64,000 nt of DNA, taken from the NCBI RefSeq assembly GCF_000455205.1, contig NZ_AUWQ01000004.1, positions 1 through 64,000 of the forward strand, given 5' to 3'. Below are positions 35,130 to 46,768 of this stretch, piece after piece (the stretch's first letter is position 1; each line of letters opens with the position of its first letter). This DNA comes from Mycobacterium sp. UM_CSW (GTDB lineage Bacteria; Actinomycetota; Actinomycetes; Mycobacteriales; Mycobacteriaceae). The notes under the pieces were generated by a model. That model was given only the letters and a program-made list of their open reading frames with translations. It was not told where the DNA came from and did no database searches. The position numbers were made by a program, and so were the translations under genes.

Positions 35130-36092
35130 ATGCCTGCTGTAACCGCAGACACGCTGACGCTGCCGCGCGCCGGCGCCCCAAGTCCCGCCGACACCGAACG
35201 GCCGGTCCGGTCGATCACCACCGGACCACGCGGCTACGAGGGCGAGGGTTTCCCGGTGGTCCGCGCGTTCGCCGGAGTCAGCACCGCCGACCTGGACCCC
35301 TTCGTGCACATGGACCAGATGGGCGCGGTGGAGTACCAGCCGGGTGAACCCAGGGGCACCGATTGGCATCCGCACCGCGGGTTCGAAACCGTCACGTACA
35401 TGATCGACGGCAAGTTCGCGCACCAGGATTCGCACGGCGGTGGCGGGCTGATCACCGACGGCGCGACGCAGTGGATGACGGCGGGTTCGGGAATCCTGCA
35501 CATCGAGACGCCGCCAGCCGAACTGGTCGAAAGCGGCGGGTTCTTTCACGGCGTCCAGCTGTGGGTGAATCTGCCGAAGAGGGACAAATTCGCGGCACCC
35601 CGGTATCAGGCCATCGAGGGCGGCGACGCCGGGTTGGTGGCGTCGGACGACGGCGGGGCCCTGGTCCGCATCGTCGCCGGTGAGATCGGCGGTCAGCGCG
35701 GTCCCGGGATCACCCACACGCCGATCACGCTGGCGCACGCGACGATCCAAAGGGGCGCCCGGCTCAACATTCCGTGGCGGCGCGATTTTAATGCGCTGGT
35801 TTACGTGCTGTCCGGCGACGGATACGTCGGTCCGGTGCGCCACCCGATCCGCTCGGGGCAACTGGCGGTGCTCGGGCCGGGTGACCGGATCACCGTGGGC
35901 GCCGACCGGCAGGCGATCGATGTGCTGCTGCTCGGCGGTCAGCCGATTCGTGAGCCGGTATTCCACTACGGGCCTTTCGTGATGAACACCCGCGCCGAAT
36001 TGATCGAAGCGCTAGAGGACTACCACGCCGGAAAATTCGGCACTATTCCGCCAAATGCGCTAATGCCCCACCGTGGCGGTGGCACACTCTAG
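35130..36092 (+). CDS. Pirin family protein
   Basis: The 320-residue bicupin has the metal-binding residues of pirins in its N-terminal cupin: DWHPHRGFETVTYMIDG (two His) and the later GILHIET with a His and a Glu. The C-terminal cupin has YVLSGDGYVG. Pirins bind iron and may act as redox-sensing transcription cofactors or quercetin 2,3-dioxygenases. The gene is inserted between the Rv0143c and Rv0144 counterparts and ends two bases before the TetR gene, so the two may be one operon. Confidence 0.92.
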   Translation: MPAVTADTLTLPRAGAPSPADTERPVRSITTGPRGYEGEGFPVVRAFAGVSTADLDPFVHMDQMGAVEYQPGEPRGTDWHPHRGFETVTYMIDGKFAHQDSHGGGGLITDGATQWMTAGSGILHIETPPAELVESGGFFHGVQLWVNLPKRDKFAAPRYQAIEGGDAGLVASDDGGALVRIVAGEIGGQRGPGITHTPITLAHATIQRGARLNIPWRRDFNALVYVLSGDGYVGPVRHPIRSGQLAVLGPGDRITVGADRQAIDVLLLGGQPIREPVFHYGPFVMNTRAELIEALEDYHAGKFGTIPPNALMPHRGGGTL

Positions 36093-36094
36093 AA

Positions 36095-36730
36095 ATGCCG
36101 CAAACGGCGAGTCGCCGGCCGGGACGTCCCCCCGCCGCAAAGGCGGATGAGACGCGACAGCGGATCATGCAGGCGGCTCGCCTGGTATTCGCCGAGCGCG
36201 GCTACGACGGCGCGACGTTCCAGGCGATCGCGGCCCGCGCCGACCTGACCCGACCGGCGATCAACCATTACTTTTCTACCAAGCGGCTCTTGTACCGGGA
36301 GGTGTTGAAGCAGACGAACGCCCTCGTCATCGGCGCGGGGATGCGGCAGGCGGAGGGCGAGAAAACGCTGACGGGCCGGCTCACGGCGTTCATCACCGCC
36401 GCGGTGCGGGCAAACTCCGACAATCCCGCCGTCTCGGCATTTCTGATTGCCGCGGTGCTCGAGTCGCAACGGCATCCGGAATTAAGCGGAGCTGAAATTG
36501 ATTCGGTCAAAATTAGCCGCGAATTTCTGGCGTCGGCGGTCAACGAGGCAATCGAGCGCCGAGAGGTCGCGCCCGATATCGATGCGGCCGCATTGGTCGA
36601 GACACTAATAATCGTGCTCTGCGGCGTCGGGTTTTACGCCGGCTATATCCGCAGTTATGAAGAGATCCTCGCGATCAGCGACGTGCTGCGCCGGCTCCTG
36701 GAAGGCGCGCTCTGGCGGCCGGAGGCCTGA
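36095..36730 (+). CDS. TetR family regulator, Rv0144 counterpart
   Basis: The 211-residue protein has an AT-hook-like basic N-terminus (RRPGRPPAAK) and a TetR helix-turn-helix (RQRIMQAARLVFAERGYDGATFQAIAARADLTRPAINHYFSTKRLLYREVL). It precedes three SAM-dependent methyltransferase genes and may regulate them. The ATG is only two bases after the pirin stop and has no clear ribosome-binding site, so translation probably depends on the upstream gene. Confidence 0.88.
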   Translation: MPQTASRRPGRPPAAKADETRQRIMQAARLVFAERGYDGATFQAIAARADLTRPAINHYFSTKRLLYREVLKQTNALVIGAGMRQAEGEKTLTGRLTAFITAAVRANSDNPAVSAFLIAAVLESQRHPELSGAEIDSVKISREFLASAVNEAIERREVAPDIDAAALVETLIIVLCGVGFYAGYIRSYEEILAISDVLRRLLEGALWRPEA

Positions 36731-36751
36731 CCCGGTCGGGTGCAGTGAAGT

Positions 36752-36766
36752 TGCGCACAAAGCGCA
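36752..36766. promoter_or_regulatory. TGCGC-N5-GCGCA inverted repeat before the methyltransferase cluster
   Basis: A short palindrome lies 22 bases after the tetR stop and about 37 bases before the first methyltransferase start. It may be an operator for the TetR, but the arms are only five bases and GC-rich. Confidence 0.35.
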
Positions 36767-36802
36767 TAGGCTAACTAACTTGTTCGGTAGCATGGTCGCG
36801 TC

Positions 36803-38705
<1,903 letters not shown>

Positions 38706-39632
38706 ATGCCGCGCACCGCGGACGACTCCTGGGACATCGCCACCAGCGTCGGGGCGACCGCGGTGATGGTCGCGCTGGCCCGCGCCGCCGAGACCGCAAG
38801 CGCCGAGCCGTTGATCTCCGACCCGTTCGCCGAGGTGTTGGTGTCTACTCCCGAACTCGAGGGGGTTCGGGAGCAGGTCGCCGCCTGGTGGACGCCGGAT
38901 CCCGACGACGAGGCCGCGGATTTCGCGGTCGACTCCCGGCACATGATCAATTACCAGGCGGTGCGGACTCATTTCTTCGACGAGTACTTCGCCGAAGCGG
39001 TGACCGCCGGGATCCGCCAAGTGGTGATCCTCGCGGCCGGTCTGGACTCGCGGGCCTACCGGCTCGACTGGCCGGACGGCACCGTCGTCTACGAGATCGA
39101 CCTGCCCAAGGTGCTCGAGTACAAGGCCGAGACGCTCGCCGCGCACGGAGCCGCCCCGGTCGTCGACAGGCGACCCGTGTCCGTCGACCTGCGCCACGAC
39201 TGGCCCCGGGCGCTGCGCGACGCCGGGTTCGATGCGACCCGTCCGACGGCATGGCTCGCCGAGGGGTTGCTGCCGTTTTTGCCGGCGGCCGCGCAAGAAT
39301 CCATGTTCGCCTCCATCGACGAGCTGAGCGGATCGGGCAGCCGGGTGGCGGTCGAAATCTTCGGCGTCGACGGGGACAAGCGGCGCGAGGCCGAGCAAAG
39401 GTGGCAGGAGCTGCGGGACAGGCGCGCGGCGCGTGGCCAGGACACCTCGTTCAACCCCTTCGACCTCTGGTTCGACGACGAGGGACGCCCCGAGCCCGCC
39501 GACTGGTTCGCGGCACACGGCTGGACGACCCACGCGGTGAGCGCGCGCGACGAGGGGCTGCGGCTGGGCCGCGCGCCGCAGTCGGAGGAACGGCCGTTCA
39601 CGAACAGCTTCGTGACGGCAAGCAAACCTTGA
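38706..39632 (+). CDS. SAM-dependent methyltransferase, copy 3
   Basis: The 308-residue third paralogue has [53 protein letters not shown] and [13 protein letters not shown]. It starts immediately after the stop of copy 2 (TAAATG), so the two are translated together. M. tuberculosis has two genes at this spot, so the array is expanded here. The C-terminal third, which is likely to shape the substrate pocket, differs most from the other copies. Confidence 0.9.
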   Translation: MPRTADDSWDIATSVGATAVMVALARAAETASAEPLISDPFAEVLVSTPELEGVREQVAAWWTPDPDDEAADFAVDSRHMINYQAVRTHFFDEYFAEAVTAGIRQVVILAAGLDSRAYRLDWPDGTVVYEIDLPKVLEYKAETLAAHGAAPVVDRRPVSVDLRHDWPRALRDAGFDATRPTAWLAEGLLPFLPAAAQESMFASIDELSGSGSRVAVEIFGVDGDKRREAEQRWQELRDRRAARGQDTSFNPFDLWFDDEGRPEPADWFAAHGWTTHAVSARDEGLRLGRAPQSEERPFTNSFVTASKP

Positions 39633-39745
39633 GCTAGGGCGGATCCTTCCTAACTGCTCCCCCAACCGGATGGTTAGGATCGCGGTTATCACCGATGAGC
39701 GGCCACCCGCACTGCAGCGGGCGACTCTGCTCGGGAAGGACAATG

Positions 39746-41182
39746 ATGACCACCGAATCGGTTGCACAGAAAGCGTCGGAATCGAGGGAATCCACGAACG
39801 GCGCGCCCGCTCAGACGGTCGACATCCCCGCCACGGTGGCCCGGCTTCGCAGGACATATGCCTCCGGGCGAACCCGCGACATCGAGTGGCGCAGGCAGCA
39901 GCTGCTGCAACTGCAAAAGCTGATGGAGGAGAACGAGGAGGCGATCGGCGCCGCCCTCGCCGCGGATCTGGACCGCAACAAATTCGAGTCGTACATCGCC
40001 GACATCGCGACGACCGCCGGTGAAGCGAAGTACGCGGCCAAGCACCTGCGGAAGTGGACGCGCCGCCGCTACCAACGGCTGGAGCTGCCGCAGCGGCCCG
40101 GGCGCGGCTGGATCGAGTACGAGCCCTACGGCACCGTGCTGATCATCGGCGCCTGGAACTACCCCTTCTACCTGACGCTGGGTCCGGCCGTCGGGGCGAT
40201 CGCCGCCGGGAACGCCGTCATCCTGAAGCCGTCGGAAATCGCCGCCGCATCGTCGCGATTGATGGCCGAGCTGGTGCCGCGCTACCTGGACAACGACGCG
40301 ATCACGGTCGTGGAGGGCGACGGTGCGGTGAGTCAGGAACTCATCGCGCAGGGGCTCGACCGCGTGATGTTCACCGGCGGCACCGAGATCGGCCGCAAGG
40401 TGTACGAGGGCGCGGCGCCCCACCTGACCCCGTGCACGCTCGAACTCGGCGGCAAGAGCCCGGTGATCGTGGCCGCCGACGCCGACGTGGACGTCGCGGC
40501 CAAGCGGATCGCGTGGATCAAGCTGCTCAACGGCGGGCAGACGTGCGTCGCGCCCGACTATGTGTTGGCCGACGCGAAGATCCGCGACGAACTCGTCGAC
40601 AAGATCGGCGCGGCCATCACGAAGATGCGCTCCAAGGAGCAGCAGGGAATTCGTATCGTCAACCAGCGCCAATTCGACCGGATCAGCGGTTACCTCTCGG
40701 AGGGGGACGGCAAGGTCACCGTCGGGGGCGCCTGCGACGCGTCGACGCTGCGGATCCAGCCGACGGTCGTCGTCGATCCCGACCCGGACGGCCCGCTGAT
40801 GCAGAACGAGATCTTCGGGCCGATCCTGCCGGTGATCACGGTCCAATCCCTGGACGAGGCAATACGTTTCGTCAACTCGCGGCCAAAGCCGTTGTCCGCG
40901 TACCTGTTCACCAAGGCGAAAGACGTCCGCGAGCGGGTGATCAAGGAGGTGCCCGCCGGCGGCATGCTGGTCAACCACCTGGCGTTCCAGGTGTCGACGG
41001 CCAAGCTGCCGTTCGGCGGCGTCGGCGCCTCGGGCATGGGCGCCTACCACGGCAGGTACGGCTTCGAGGAGTTCAGCCACCGCAAGTCGGTGCTGACCAA
41101 GCCGACCCGGCCCGACCTGTCCAGCTTCATCTACCCGCCGTACACCGAGCGGGCCTTCAAGATGGCCCGCAGGATGTTCTGA
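39746..41182 (+). CDS. Aldehyde dehydrogenase, Rv0147 counterpart
   Basis: The 478-residue NAD(P)-dependent enzyme has WNYPFYLTLGPAVGAIAAGNAVILKPSE, the TGGTEIGRKV strand, catalytic Glu in LELGGKSP and catalytic Cys in NGGQTCVAPDYV. The C-terminal region resembles class 3/fatty aldehyde dehydrogenases (FPGVG-like LPFGGVGASGMGAYHGRYGFEEFSHRK). The ATG at 39746 has better spacing from GGAAGGA than the one three bases earlier. It probably oxidises long-chain aldehydes; the next two genes are oxidoreductases. Confidence 0.93.
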   Translation: MTTESVAQKASESRESTNGAPAQTVDIPATVARLRRTYASGRTRDIEWRRQQLLQLQKLMEENEEAIGAALAADLDRNKFESYIADIATTAGEAKYAAKHLRKWTRRRYQRLELPQRPGRGWIEYEPYGTVLIIGAWNYPFYLTLGPAVGAIAAGNAVILKPSEIAAASSRLMAELVPRYLDNDAITVVEGDGAVSQELIAQGLDRVMFTGGTEIGRKVYEGAAPHLTPCTLELGGKSPVIVAADADVDVAAKRIAWIKLLNGGQTCVAPDYVLADAKIRDELVDKIGAAITKMRSKEQQGIRIVNQRQFDRISGYLSEGDGKVTVGGACDASTLRIQPTVVVDPDPDGPLMQNEIFGPILPVITVQSLDEAIRFVNSRPKPLSAYLFTKAKDVRERVIKEVPAGGMLVNHLAFQVSTAKLPFGGVGASGMGAYHGRYGFEEFSHRKSVLTKPTRPDLSSFIYPPYTERAFKMARRMF

Positions 41183-41240
41183 GGCGCCGCCACGCCAAAT
41201 CGCTTGCTAGGTCCAGTGTTTCACACCAGAGAGGAACCTT

Positions 41241-42101
41241 ATGCCCGGAGTGCAGGATCGCGTCATCGTCGTCACCGGAGCCGGTGGCGGATTGGGGCGT
41301 GAATACGCCCTGACCCTCGCCAAGGAGGGCGCCAGCGTCATCGTCAATGACCTCGGCGGGGCACGTGACGGCACCGGCGCCGGCCACAACATGGCCGACG
41401 AGGTGGTCAAGGAGATCAAGGACGCGGGGGGCCGGGCGGCGGCCAACTACGACAGCGTCGCCGAGCCCGAGGGCGCCGAGAACATCATCAAGACCGCGCT
41501 CGACGAATTCGGCGCCATCCACGGTGTGGTGAGCAACGCCGGGATCCTGCGCGACGGCACGTTCCACAAGATGACATTCGAAAACTGGGACGCCGTGCTC
41601 AAGGTGCATCTGTACGGCGGCTACAACGTCATTCGCGCCGCCTGGCCGCACTTCCGCGAGCAGAGCTACGGCCGCGTCGTCGTCGCCACCTCCACCAGCG
41701 GGCTGTTCGGCAACTTCGGCCAGACCAACTATGGGGCGGCCAAGCTCGGCCTGGTCGGCATGATCAACACGCTGGCCCAGGAAGGGGCCAAGTACAACAT
41801 TCACGCCAACGCGCTCGCCCCGATCGCGGCCACCAGGATGACTCAGGACATCCTGCCGCCCGAGGTGTTCGAAAAGCTCACGCCGGATTTCGTTGCGCCG
41901 GTGATGGCTTACCTGTGCACCGAGGAATGCGCCGACAACGGGTCGGTTTTCATCGTCGGTGGCGGCAAGGTGCAGCGCACCGCGCTGTTCCAGAACGAGG
42001 GCGTCACCTTCGACCAGCCGCCGTCGGTGCAGGACGTCGCCGCGCACTGGGCCGAGATCACGGACCTCTCCGCAGCGCAAAAGGCCGGATTCAAGCTCTA
42101 A
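41241..42101 (+). CDS. Short-chain dehydrogenase, Rv0148 counterpart
   Basis: The 286-residue SDR has the cofactor motif TGAGGGLGREYAL, the NNAG-equivalent SNAG, and the active-site Tyr-Lys in QTNYGAAKLGLVG after VVVATSTSGLF. It resembles the dehydrogenase part of peroxisomal multifunctional enzymes acting on 3-hydroxyacyl-CoA. AGAGGAACC precedes the ATG. Five bases separate its stop from the quinone oxidoreductase gene, so they share an operon. Confidence 0.92.
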   Translation: MPGVQDRVIVVTGAGGGLGREYALTLAKEGASVIVNDLGGARDGTGAGHNMADEVVKEIKDAGGRAAANYDSVAEPEGAENIIKTALDEFGAIHGVVSNAGILRDGTFHKMTFENWDAVLKVHLYGGYNVIRAAWPHFREQSYGRVVVATSTSGLFGNFGQTNYGAAKLGLVGMINTLAQEGAKYNIHANALAPIAATRMTQDILPPEVFEKLTPDFVAPVMAYLCTEECADNGSVFIVGGGKVQRTALFQNEGVTFDQPPSVQDVAAHWAEITDLSAAQKAGFKL

Positions 42102-42105
42102 GGCC

Positions 42106-43074
42106 ATGAAAGCCTGTGTGGTGCAAGAGCTGTCCGGTCCGGACGGCATGGTCTTCACCGATATCGATGACGTCAGCGCCGACGGGAACCACGTCGTCAT
42201 TGACGTTCGCGCCGCAGGGGTGTGCTTTCCGGACCTGCTGCTGACCAAGGGCGAGTACCAGCTGAAGTTGCCCCCGCCGTTCGTCCCCGGCATGGAAGCC
42301 GCCGGCGTGGTGCGTTCCGCGCCGGAAGGCTCCGGCTTCCGGGTGGGCGAGCGGGTCTCGGCCTTCGGGATCCTGGGTTCCTACGCGGAACAGGTGGCTG
42401 TCCCGGTGCCCAACGTGATGCGCAGCCCCGCGGAACTCGATGACGCCGAAGCGGTTTCGCTGCTGGTGAACTACAACACCATGTACTTCGCGCTGTCCCG
42501 CCGCGCCGCCATGCGGCCGGGCGACACCGTCCTGGTGTTGGGTGCCGCCGGCGGGGTGGGCACGGCGGCCATCCAGGTGGCGCGGGCAATGGGCGCGAAA
42601 AAGGTGCTGGCCGTGGTGCACCGGGAGGCCGCGATCGACTATGTCGGCGCGCTGGGCGCCGATCTGGTGGTGCCGCTGGCTGACGGCTGGGCCGACCGGG
42701 TGCGCGACTACACCCAGGGCCGCGGGGTGGACATCGTCGTCGACCCCATCGGCGGCCCGGCCTTCGACGACGCGATTCGGGTCCTGGCGATCGACGGCAA
42801 GCTGCTGGTGATCGGCTTTGCCGCGGGCGGCATTCCGACCGTGAAGGTCAACCGGTTGCTGCTGCGCAACGTCAGCGTGGTCGGCGTCGCGTGGGGCGAG
42901 TACCTCAACCGGGTCCCCGGTTCGGCCGCCCTGTTTGCGTGGGGGCTGAGCCAGTTGGTCTTTCTCGGCCTGAAACCCCCTCCGCCGCAGCGTTTCCCGC
43001 TGTCGGAGGGGCAGGCGGCGCTACAGTGCCTGGCCGACGGGGGGGTGCTGGGCAAGGTGGTGCTCGAGCCCTAG
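42106..43074 (+). CDS. Quinone oxidoreductase (zeta-crystallin type), Rv0149 counterpart
   Basis: The 322-residue NADPH-dependent medium-chain reductase has the GroES-like N-terminal domain (RAAGVCFPDLLLTKGEYQ, PFVPGMEAAGVV), the Rossmann motif VLVLGAAGGVGTAAIQVARAMGAKKVLAV, and no zinc ligands. Zeta-crystallin relatives reduce quinones or 2-alkenals. AAGG lies just before the ATG at 42106. It probably works with the preceding SDR and aldehyde dehydrogenase in lipid or aldehyde turnover. Confidence 0.92.
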   Translation: MKACVVQELSGPDGMVFTDIDDVSADGNHVVIDVRAAGVCFPDLLLTKGEYQLKLPPPFVPGMEAAGVVRSAPEGSGFRVGERVSAFGILGSYAEQVAVPVPNVMRSPAELDDAEAVSLLVNYNTMYFALSRRAAMRPGDTVLVLGAAGGVGTAAIQVARAMGAKKVLAVVHREAAIDYVGALGADLVVPLADGWADRVRDYTQGRGVDIVVDPIGGPAFDDAIRVLAIDGKLLVIGFAAGGIPTVKVNRLLLRNVSVVGVAWGEYLNRVPGSAALFAWGLSQLVFLGLKPPPPQRFPLSEGQAALQCLADGGVLGKVVLEP

Positions 43075-43096
43075 CGGTCAGCCGAGCGCCACTTCG

Positions 43097-44818
43097 TCAC
43101 TGGGGACCCGGGTTCGGTACCCCGGTGAAGATCGTCTGGGCCGCGTTCACGAAGTTGATGAGTTCGAAACCGCCTGCCAGCGTGACCAATCCGACGTCGG
43201 CGGCGATCGGACGGCCGAACGCATCCATGAGTCCCTGAATTGGATTGACAGTGATGGCTTCGTTGATCCCGTCGAGGAACAGGTTGAGGTCGTACGACGG
43301 GAGGGTGACGACGACGGCGGTGGCGATGTCCGCGGTCGGGAGCAGCGTCGCGTAGGCGGTCGAGACATCGCCGGTCAGCGTGCCGACGATGTTGGTGTTC
43401 GCCGACTCGATGGCCTGGATGATGCCCGTTGGCGTGGTCGGCAGCGACGCCGACGGTGGCGTCGAAAGCTGGGCGAGGCCCGTTGATGCCGCGCCGGGAA
43501 GGGAGCTCGCCAGGTGCGACAGGTCGTTGCTGAAGGCGCTGACGCCCTGTGCGGTGGCGCCGGGGAAAAGCGACACCAATTCGGTCGTTGCGCTGAGCGG
43601 CGGGAGGAACCCGAACGGAGTCTGGACATCGGCCGGGCTGGTCGACCAGCCGAAGTTCGGGTCGCCGTAGCCCCAGTTGACGAGCAGCTTGAGGTCCGGC
43701 TGGATCAGGTCCGCGAGCGGGTTGCCGATGACCGGGAGCAGACGTAGCGGGGTGAGCAGCGGCAGGTTCTCGGTCGGGATCATGTTGTAGGTGGTCATGG
43801 AGGGCGCCCCGGACTGCCCCAGCGTCACAGCCGTATTGAGCGTCGCCTGCGTCAGGTGCGGATAGCTTCCGTGGATGAACACGATGCCGGCGAGGGCGTT
43901 GAGGTCCGAGAAGATATCGATCGGATAGCGCGGGAAGTCGGCGAAGCCGTCGTACTCAAGCGACCAAATGGTGGTCTGGAAGTCGTTGCTCGGCGTGGAG
44001 GTGCCGAAGGTGACGCCCAGGCTCGGGAAGCTCAGGCCCGGGAAGCGGGCGATCAGGCCGCCGTTGGGATTGGCCGGGTCACCGAGCAGGGTGAAAAATA
44101 CCTGGTTCAGCGCGTTGTTGTTTGACCCTACGAAGCCCTCGGCGAGGAGTTTCGGCATCTCCAGCGAGGAGATGATCGCACTCTGCGAGTAGCCCAGCAC
44201 GGCAACGCTATTGGTCGGGCCGCCCAGGCCGGGCGTGATCTGCTGGTTGATGATGTTGTCCAGGGCGGTGACGCCGCGGGCCAAGGAGATGTCCAGCGTC
44301 AGGTCTTTGACACCGCTGAACGGGTACAAACCCTCGGCCGTGGTCACGGGAAGAGTAAGGGACGAAGGGAATCCGCCCAGGTAGAGGGCTTTCACGGCGT
44401 CGACGTAGCTCTGCGGCGGGTTGGCGGTGCCGGTGCCGGTCATGACCAGGATGGCCTTGACGGTCGGGTCGGCCGCCTGCGTGACCGCCGTGAACGGCAC
44501 GCCGCCCGCCGCGCCGGTCAGCCCGAGCGTGCCGGCGATCTGGGCTTCGGCTTGCGCGTAAGCGTTTCCGGCGCCGGCCAACGCCGCGACGAACTGTCCG
44601 TGGAACGCGGAAGCCTGCTGCAGCAGCGCCTGGTACTCCTGACCGAACGAGGCGAAGAACTGCGCGGTGATGGCCGATACTTCGTCCTGGGCCGCCGCGG
44701 CCAGGCTCGTCGTAGGGCCGGCGGCGGCCGCCTTGGCCTCATCGATCGCCGAACCAATCGCCGAAGCGTCCGCTGCGGCTGTCGCCAAGATCTGGGGCTG
44801 CGTGATCAAGCTCGTCAT
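43097..44818 (-). CDS. PE1: PE-PPE domain protein PE1
   Basis: The 573-residue protein is the counterpart of Rv0151c. An N-terminal PE domain (1-100, SLITQPQILATAAADASAIGSAIDEAKAAAA, with YQALLQQASAFHGQFVAAL) is joined to a PE-PPE alpha/beta-hydrolase domain (about 130-380). The serine motif is GYSQSAIISS and a His lies in FIHGSYPHLT; homologues show esterase activity. The PE domain implies type VII secretion. The C-terminal part from about 400 is low in charge. It is minus-strand, tandem with PE2. Confidence 0.93.
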   Translation of the reverse strand: MTSLITQPQILATAAADASAIGSAIDEAKAAAAGPTTSLAAAAQDEVSAITAQFFASFGQEYQALLQQASAFHGQFVAALAGAGNAYAQAEAQIAGTLGLTGAAGGVPFTAVTQAADPTVKAILVMTGTGTANPPQSYVDAVKALYLGGFPSSLTLPVTTAEGLYPFSGVKDLTLDISLARGVTALDNIINQQITPGLGGPTNSVAVLGYSQSAIISSLEMPKLLAEGFVGSNNNALNQVFFTLLGDPANPNGGLIARFPGLSFPSLGVTFGTSTPSNDFQTTIWSLEYDGFADFPRYPIDIFSDLNALAGIVFIHGSYPHLTQATLNTAVTLGQSGAPSMTTYNMIPTENLPLLTPLRLLPVIGNPLADLIQPDLKLLVNWGYGDPNFGWSTSPADVQTPFGFLPPLSATTELVSLFPGATAQGVSAFSNDLSHLASSLPGAASTGLAQLSTPPSASLPTTPTGIIQAIESANTNIVGTLTGDVSTAYATLLPTADIATAVVVTLPSYDLNLFLDGINEAITVNPIQGLMDAFGRPIAADVGLVTLAGGFELINFVNAAQTIFTGVPNPGPQ

Positions 44819-44927
44819 CGCCTCTTCCCTTCCGCACTGAGGGGCAAGCGTGTTGGTCCCGAGGACGCCGTCAACCTCGGCTCGGGAACCGGCACCCAGC
44901 TAGCTTAGGAGCGCCAGCGTCTTCTTG

Positions 44928-44939
44928 TTGGCGTTTTGC
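44928..44939 (-). promoter_or_regulatory. Motif GCAAAACGCCAA upstream of PE1, shared with the third PE gene
   Basis: On the minus strand GCAAAACGCCAA stands 110 bases before the PE1 start, preceded by a TTTAGAACC element. The same twelve bases, with a TTAGAAC element just upstream, occur 104 bases before the PE gene at 53209-54663. PE2 lacks it. Confidence 0.5.
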
Positions 44940-44999
44940 ACCGGCGTTTTTGGTTCTAAAGCATTCGTTCCCGAAGTGGGGCAGGACCCATTGTGCGCG

Positions 45000-46658
45000 T
45001 TAAGGAATGAGGCTCTGGATGTCCTTGACGTTGCTAGCGAGCGCCGAAACGATGGTCAGCAATTCGACCCCTCCCGCCACCGTCCCCAACCCGACGTCGG
45101 CCGCGATCGGATAACCGATCGCGTTGACGAGGTTGCCCTGCCCGAGCTGACTCAGGAAAAGCTCGGTGTCGTAGAAGGGCACCTCGGTGGCCAGCGAGTA
45201 GCCGATATCGGCCGTCGGAAGCGCGACGGCGTAGTCGGTCGTCACGATCTTGTTGACGGTGTCGAAGACCTGTTGCGGTGACGGGAAGTTCGCCGGCGTC
45301 GTCGTCGGGTTCGGCGGCGAAGTCGGCAGGGTGAACTGCGGCGCGACGGTGGGCGGCTGCGACGCGATCTGCTGCAGGTCGAGCGAGAAGTCGTGGATTC
45401 CCTGCTGGGTCCCCGTCGCCAGCGCGTTGAACACGGTGGCGGGGTTGGCATCCGGGAACAAGCCGAACGGCGTGGGCAGATCCGCGGGGCTCGTCGAGTA
45501 CCCGAGGGTGGGATCGGGACCGTAGCCCAAATTAACCAACACCTTCATGTCGGGTTGGATCAAATCGACCAGCGGCTTGCCGATCACCGGTATGGCATCC
45601 AGCGGCTTCAGTAGTGGCAGATCCGCCGTGCGAATCATGTAGTAGGTGGTGTTTCCGGTGTAGCCCGGAGACGTCGGCAATTGAATCGCGTTATTGACTT
45701 GGGTCGGCGTGAGATCCAGATAAGTGGTGTGCACGAACACGATTCCCGCGACCGCGTTCAGGTCGGAAACGATATTGATCGGATACCGCGGGAAGTCCGC
45801 GAACCCGTCGTATTCCAGCGTGTAGTTGGCCACCTGGTAGGGCGTGTTGGCGTTCATCGCGGGATAGAAGTCGAGACCCAGGGCGGGCAGGGAAAGATTC
45901 GGGAACCGCGACAGCAGGCCGCCGTTGGGGTTGACCTCGTTGCCGGTCAGCACGAAGTTGAGCATGTTGACGGGCGGAGGGTTGGCCCCGAACAAAGAGG
46001 TGCCGTTGGCGAGGTTCTGCATCTCCAGCGAGGAGATGATGGCGCTCTGCGAAATGCCGAAAACGGTTACCGATTGCCCCTGGTTATGGATGGTGTTGTA
46101 CAGCGTGTTGTCGAGAATCTCCACGCCCTCGCCCACCGACTGATTGAGCGGCAGGCTCTTCACACCGGTCAGCGGGTACAGCTGCTCGGGCGTGAACAGC
46201 GCCTCCAAGGTGTTAAGCGAACGGACGTAGAGGTTGTTGGCCCGCGTGACGAACGACGGTGACGGAATGGGGGTTCCGGTGCCGCCGATGAATATCGACA
46301 CCAGGTTCGCCGAGAACGGGGGAATCGTGGCGGCGGGCACCGGCGCGCCCGCGGCTCCAAGGCCGAGGGTCGCGGCAACGGAGGCCTCCGTCTCGGCATA
46401 GGCGAATCCAGCGGAGGCCAGCGTCTGCTGGAACTGGTTGTGAAACGCCTCGAACCGCGCGACGAGGGCCTGATAGTCCTGGCCGAATGTGCCGAACACA
46501 TCGGCGATGGCCGCCGACACCTCGTCACCCGCCGCGGCCGCCACACCCGACGTCGGCGCCGCCGCGGCGGCGGTGGCGGCGCTGAAGGCCGACCCGATTC
46601 CCTCGATTTCCGCCGCGACCGACGCCATCATCTGCGGCTCGGCAATCACATACGTCAT
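45000..46658 (-). CDS. PE2: PE-PPE domain protein PE2
   Basis: The 552-residue protein is the counterpart of Rv0152c. It has a PE domain (TYVIAEPQMMASVAAEIEGIGSAFSAATAAAA, 1-100) and a PE-PPE hydrolase domain with GISQSAIISS in place of GYSQS. The His-containing FVHTTYLDLT region aligns with PE1. A proline/threonine-rich segment near 440-465 (SPPNPTTTPANFPSP) separates the hydrolase from the tail. The ATG at 46658 begins the PE domain. It lies 181 bases upstream of PE1. Confidence 0.93.
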   Translation of the reverse strand: MTYVIAEPQMMASVAAEIEGIGSAFSAATAAAAAPTSGVAAAAGDEVSAAIADVFGTFGQDYQALVARFEAFHNQFQQTLASAGFAYAETEASVAATLGLGAAGAPVPAATIPPFSANLVSIFIGGTGTPIPSPSFVTRANNLYVRSLNTLEALFTPEQLYPLTGVKSLPLNQSVGEGVEILDNTLYNTIHNQGQSVTVFGISQSAIISSLEMQNLANGTSLFGANPPPVNMLNFVLTGNEVNPNGGLLSRFPNLSLPALGLDFYPAMNANTPYQVANYTLEYDGFADFPRYPINIVSDLNAVAGIVFVHTTYLDLTPTQVNNAIQLPTSPGYTGNTTYYMIRTADLPLLKPLDAIPVIGKPLVDLIQPDMKVLVNLGYGPDPTLGYSTSPADLPTPFGLFPDANPATVFNALATGTQQGIHDFSLDLQQIASQPPTVAPQFTLPTSPPNPTTTPANFPSPQQVFDTVNKIVTTDYAVALPTADIGYSLATEVPFYDTELFLSQLGQGNLVNAIGYPIAADVGLGTVAGGVELLTIVSALASNVKDIQSLIP

Positions 46659-46768
46659 CGGCCCGAATCCTTTCCGCGACAAAGGCGCGACTCGACCGCT
46701 GCAGCGGACCCCGTCAGCCTAGGGCGATCTCGCGATCCTGTCCGGGATTTGCGCCGCCGGCGCCGGGA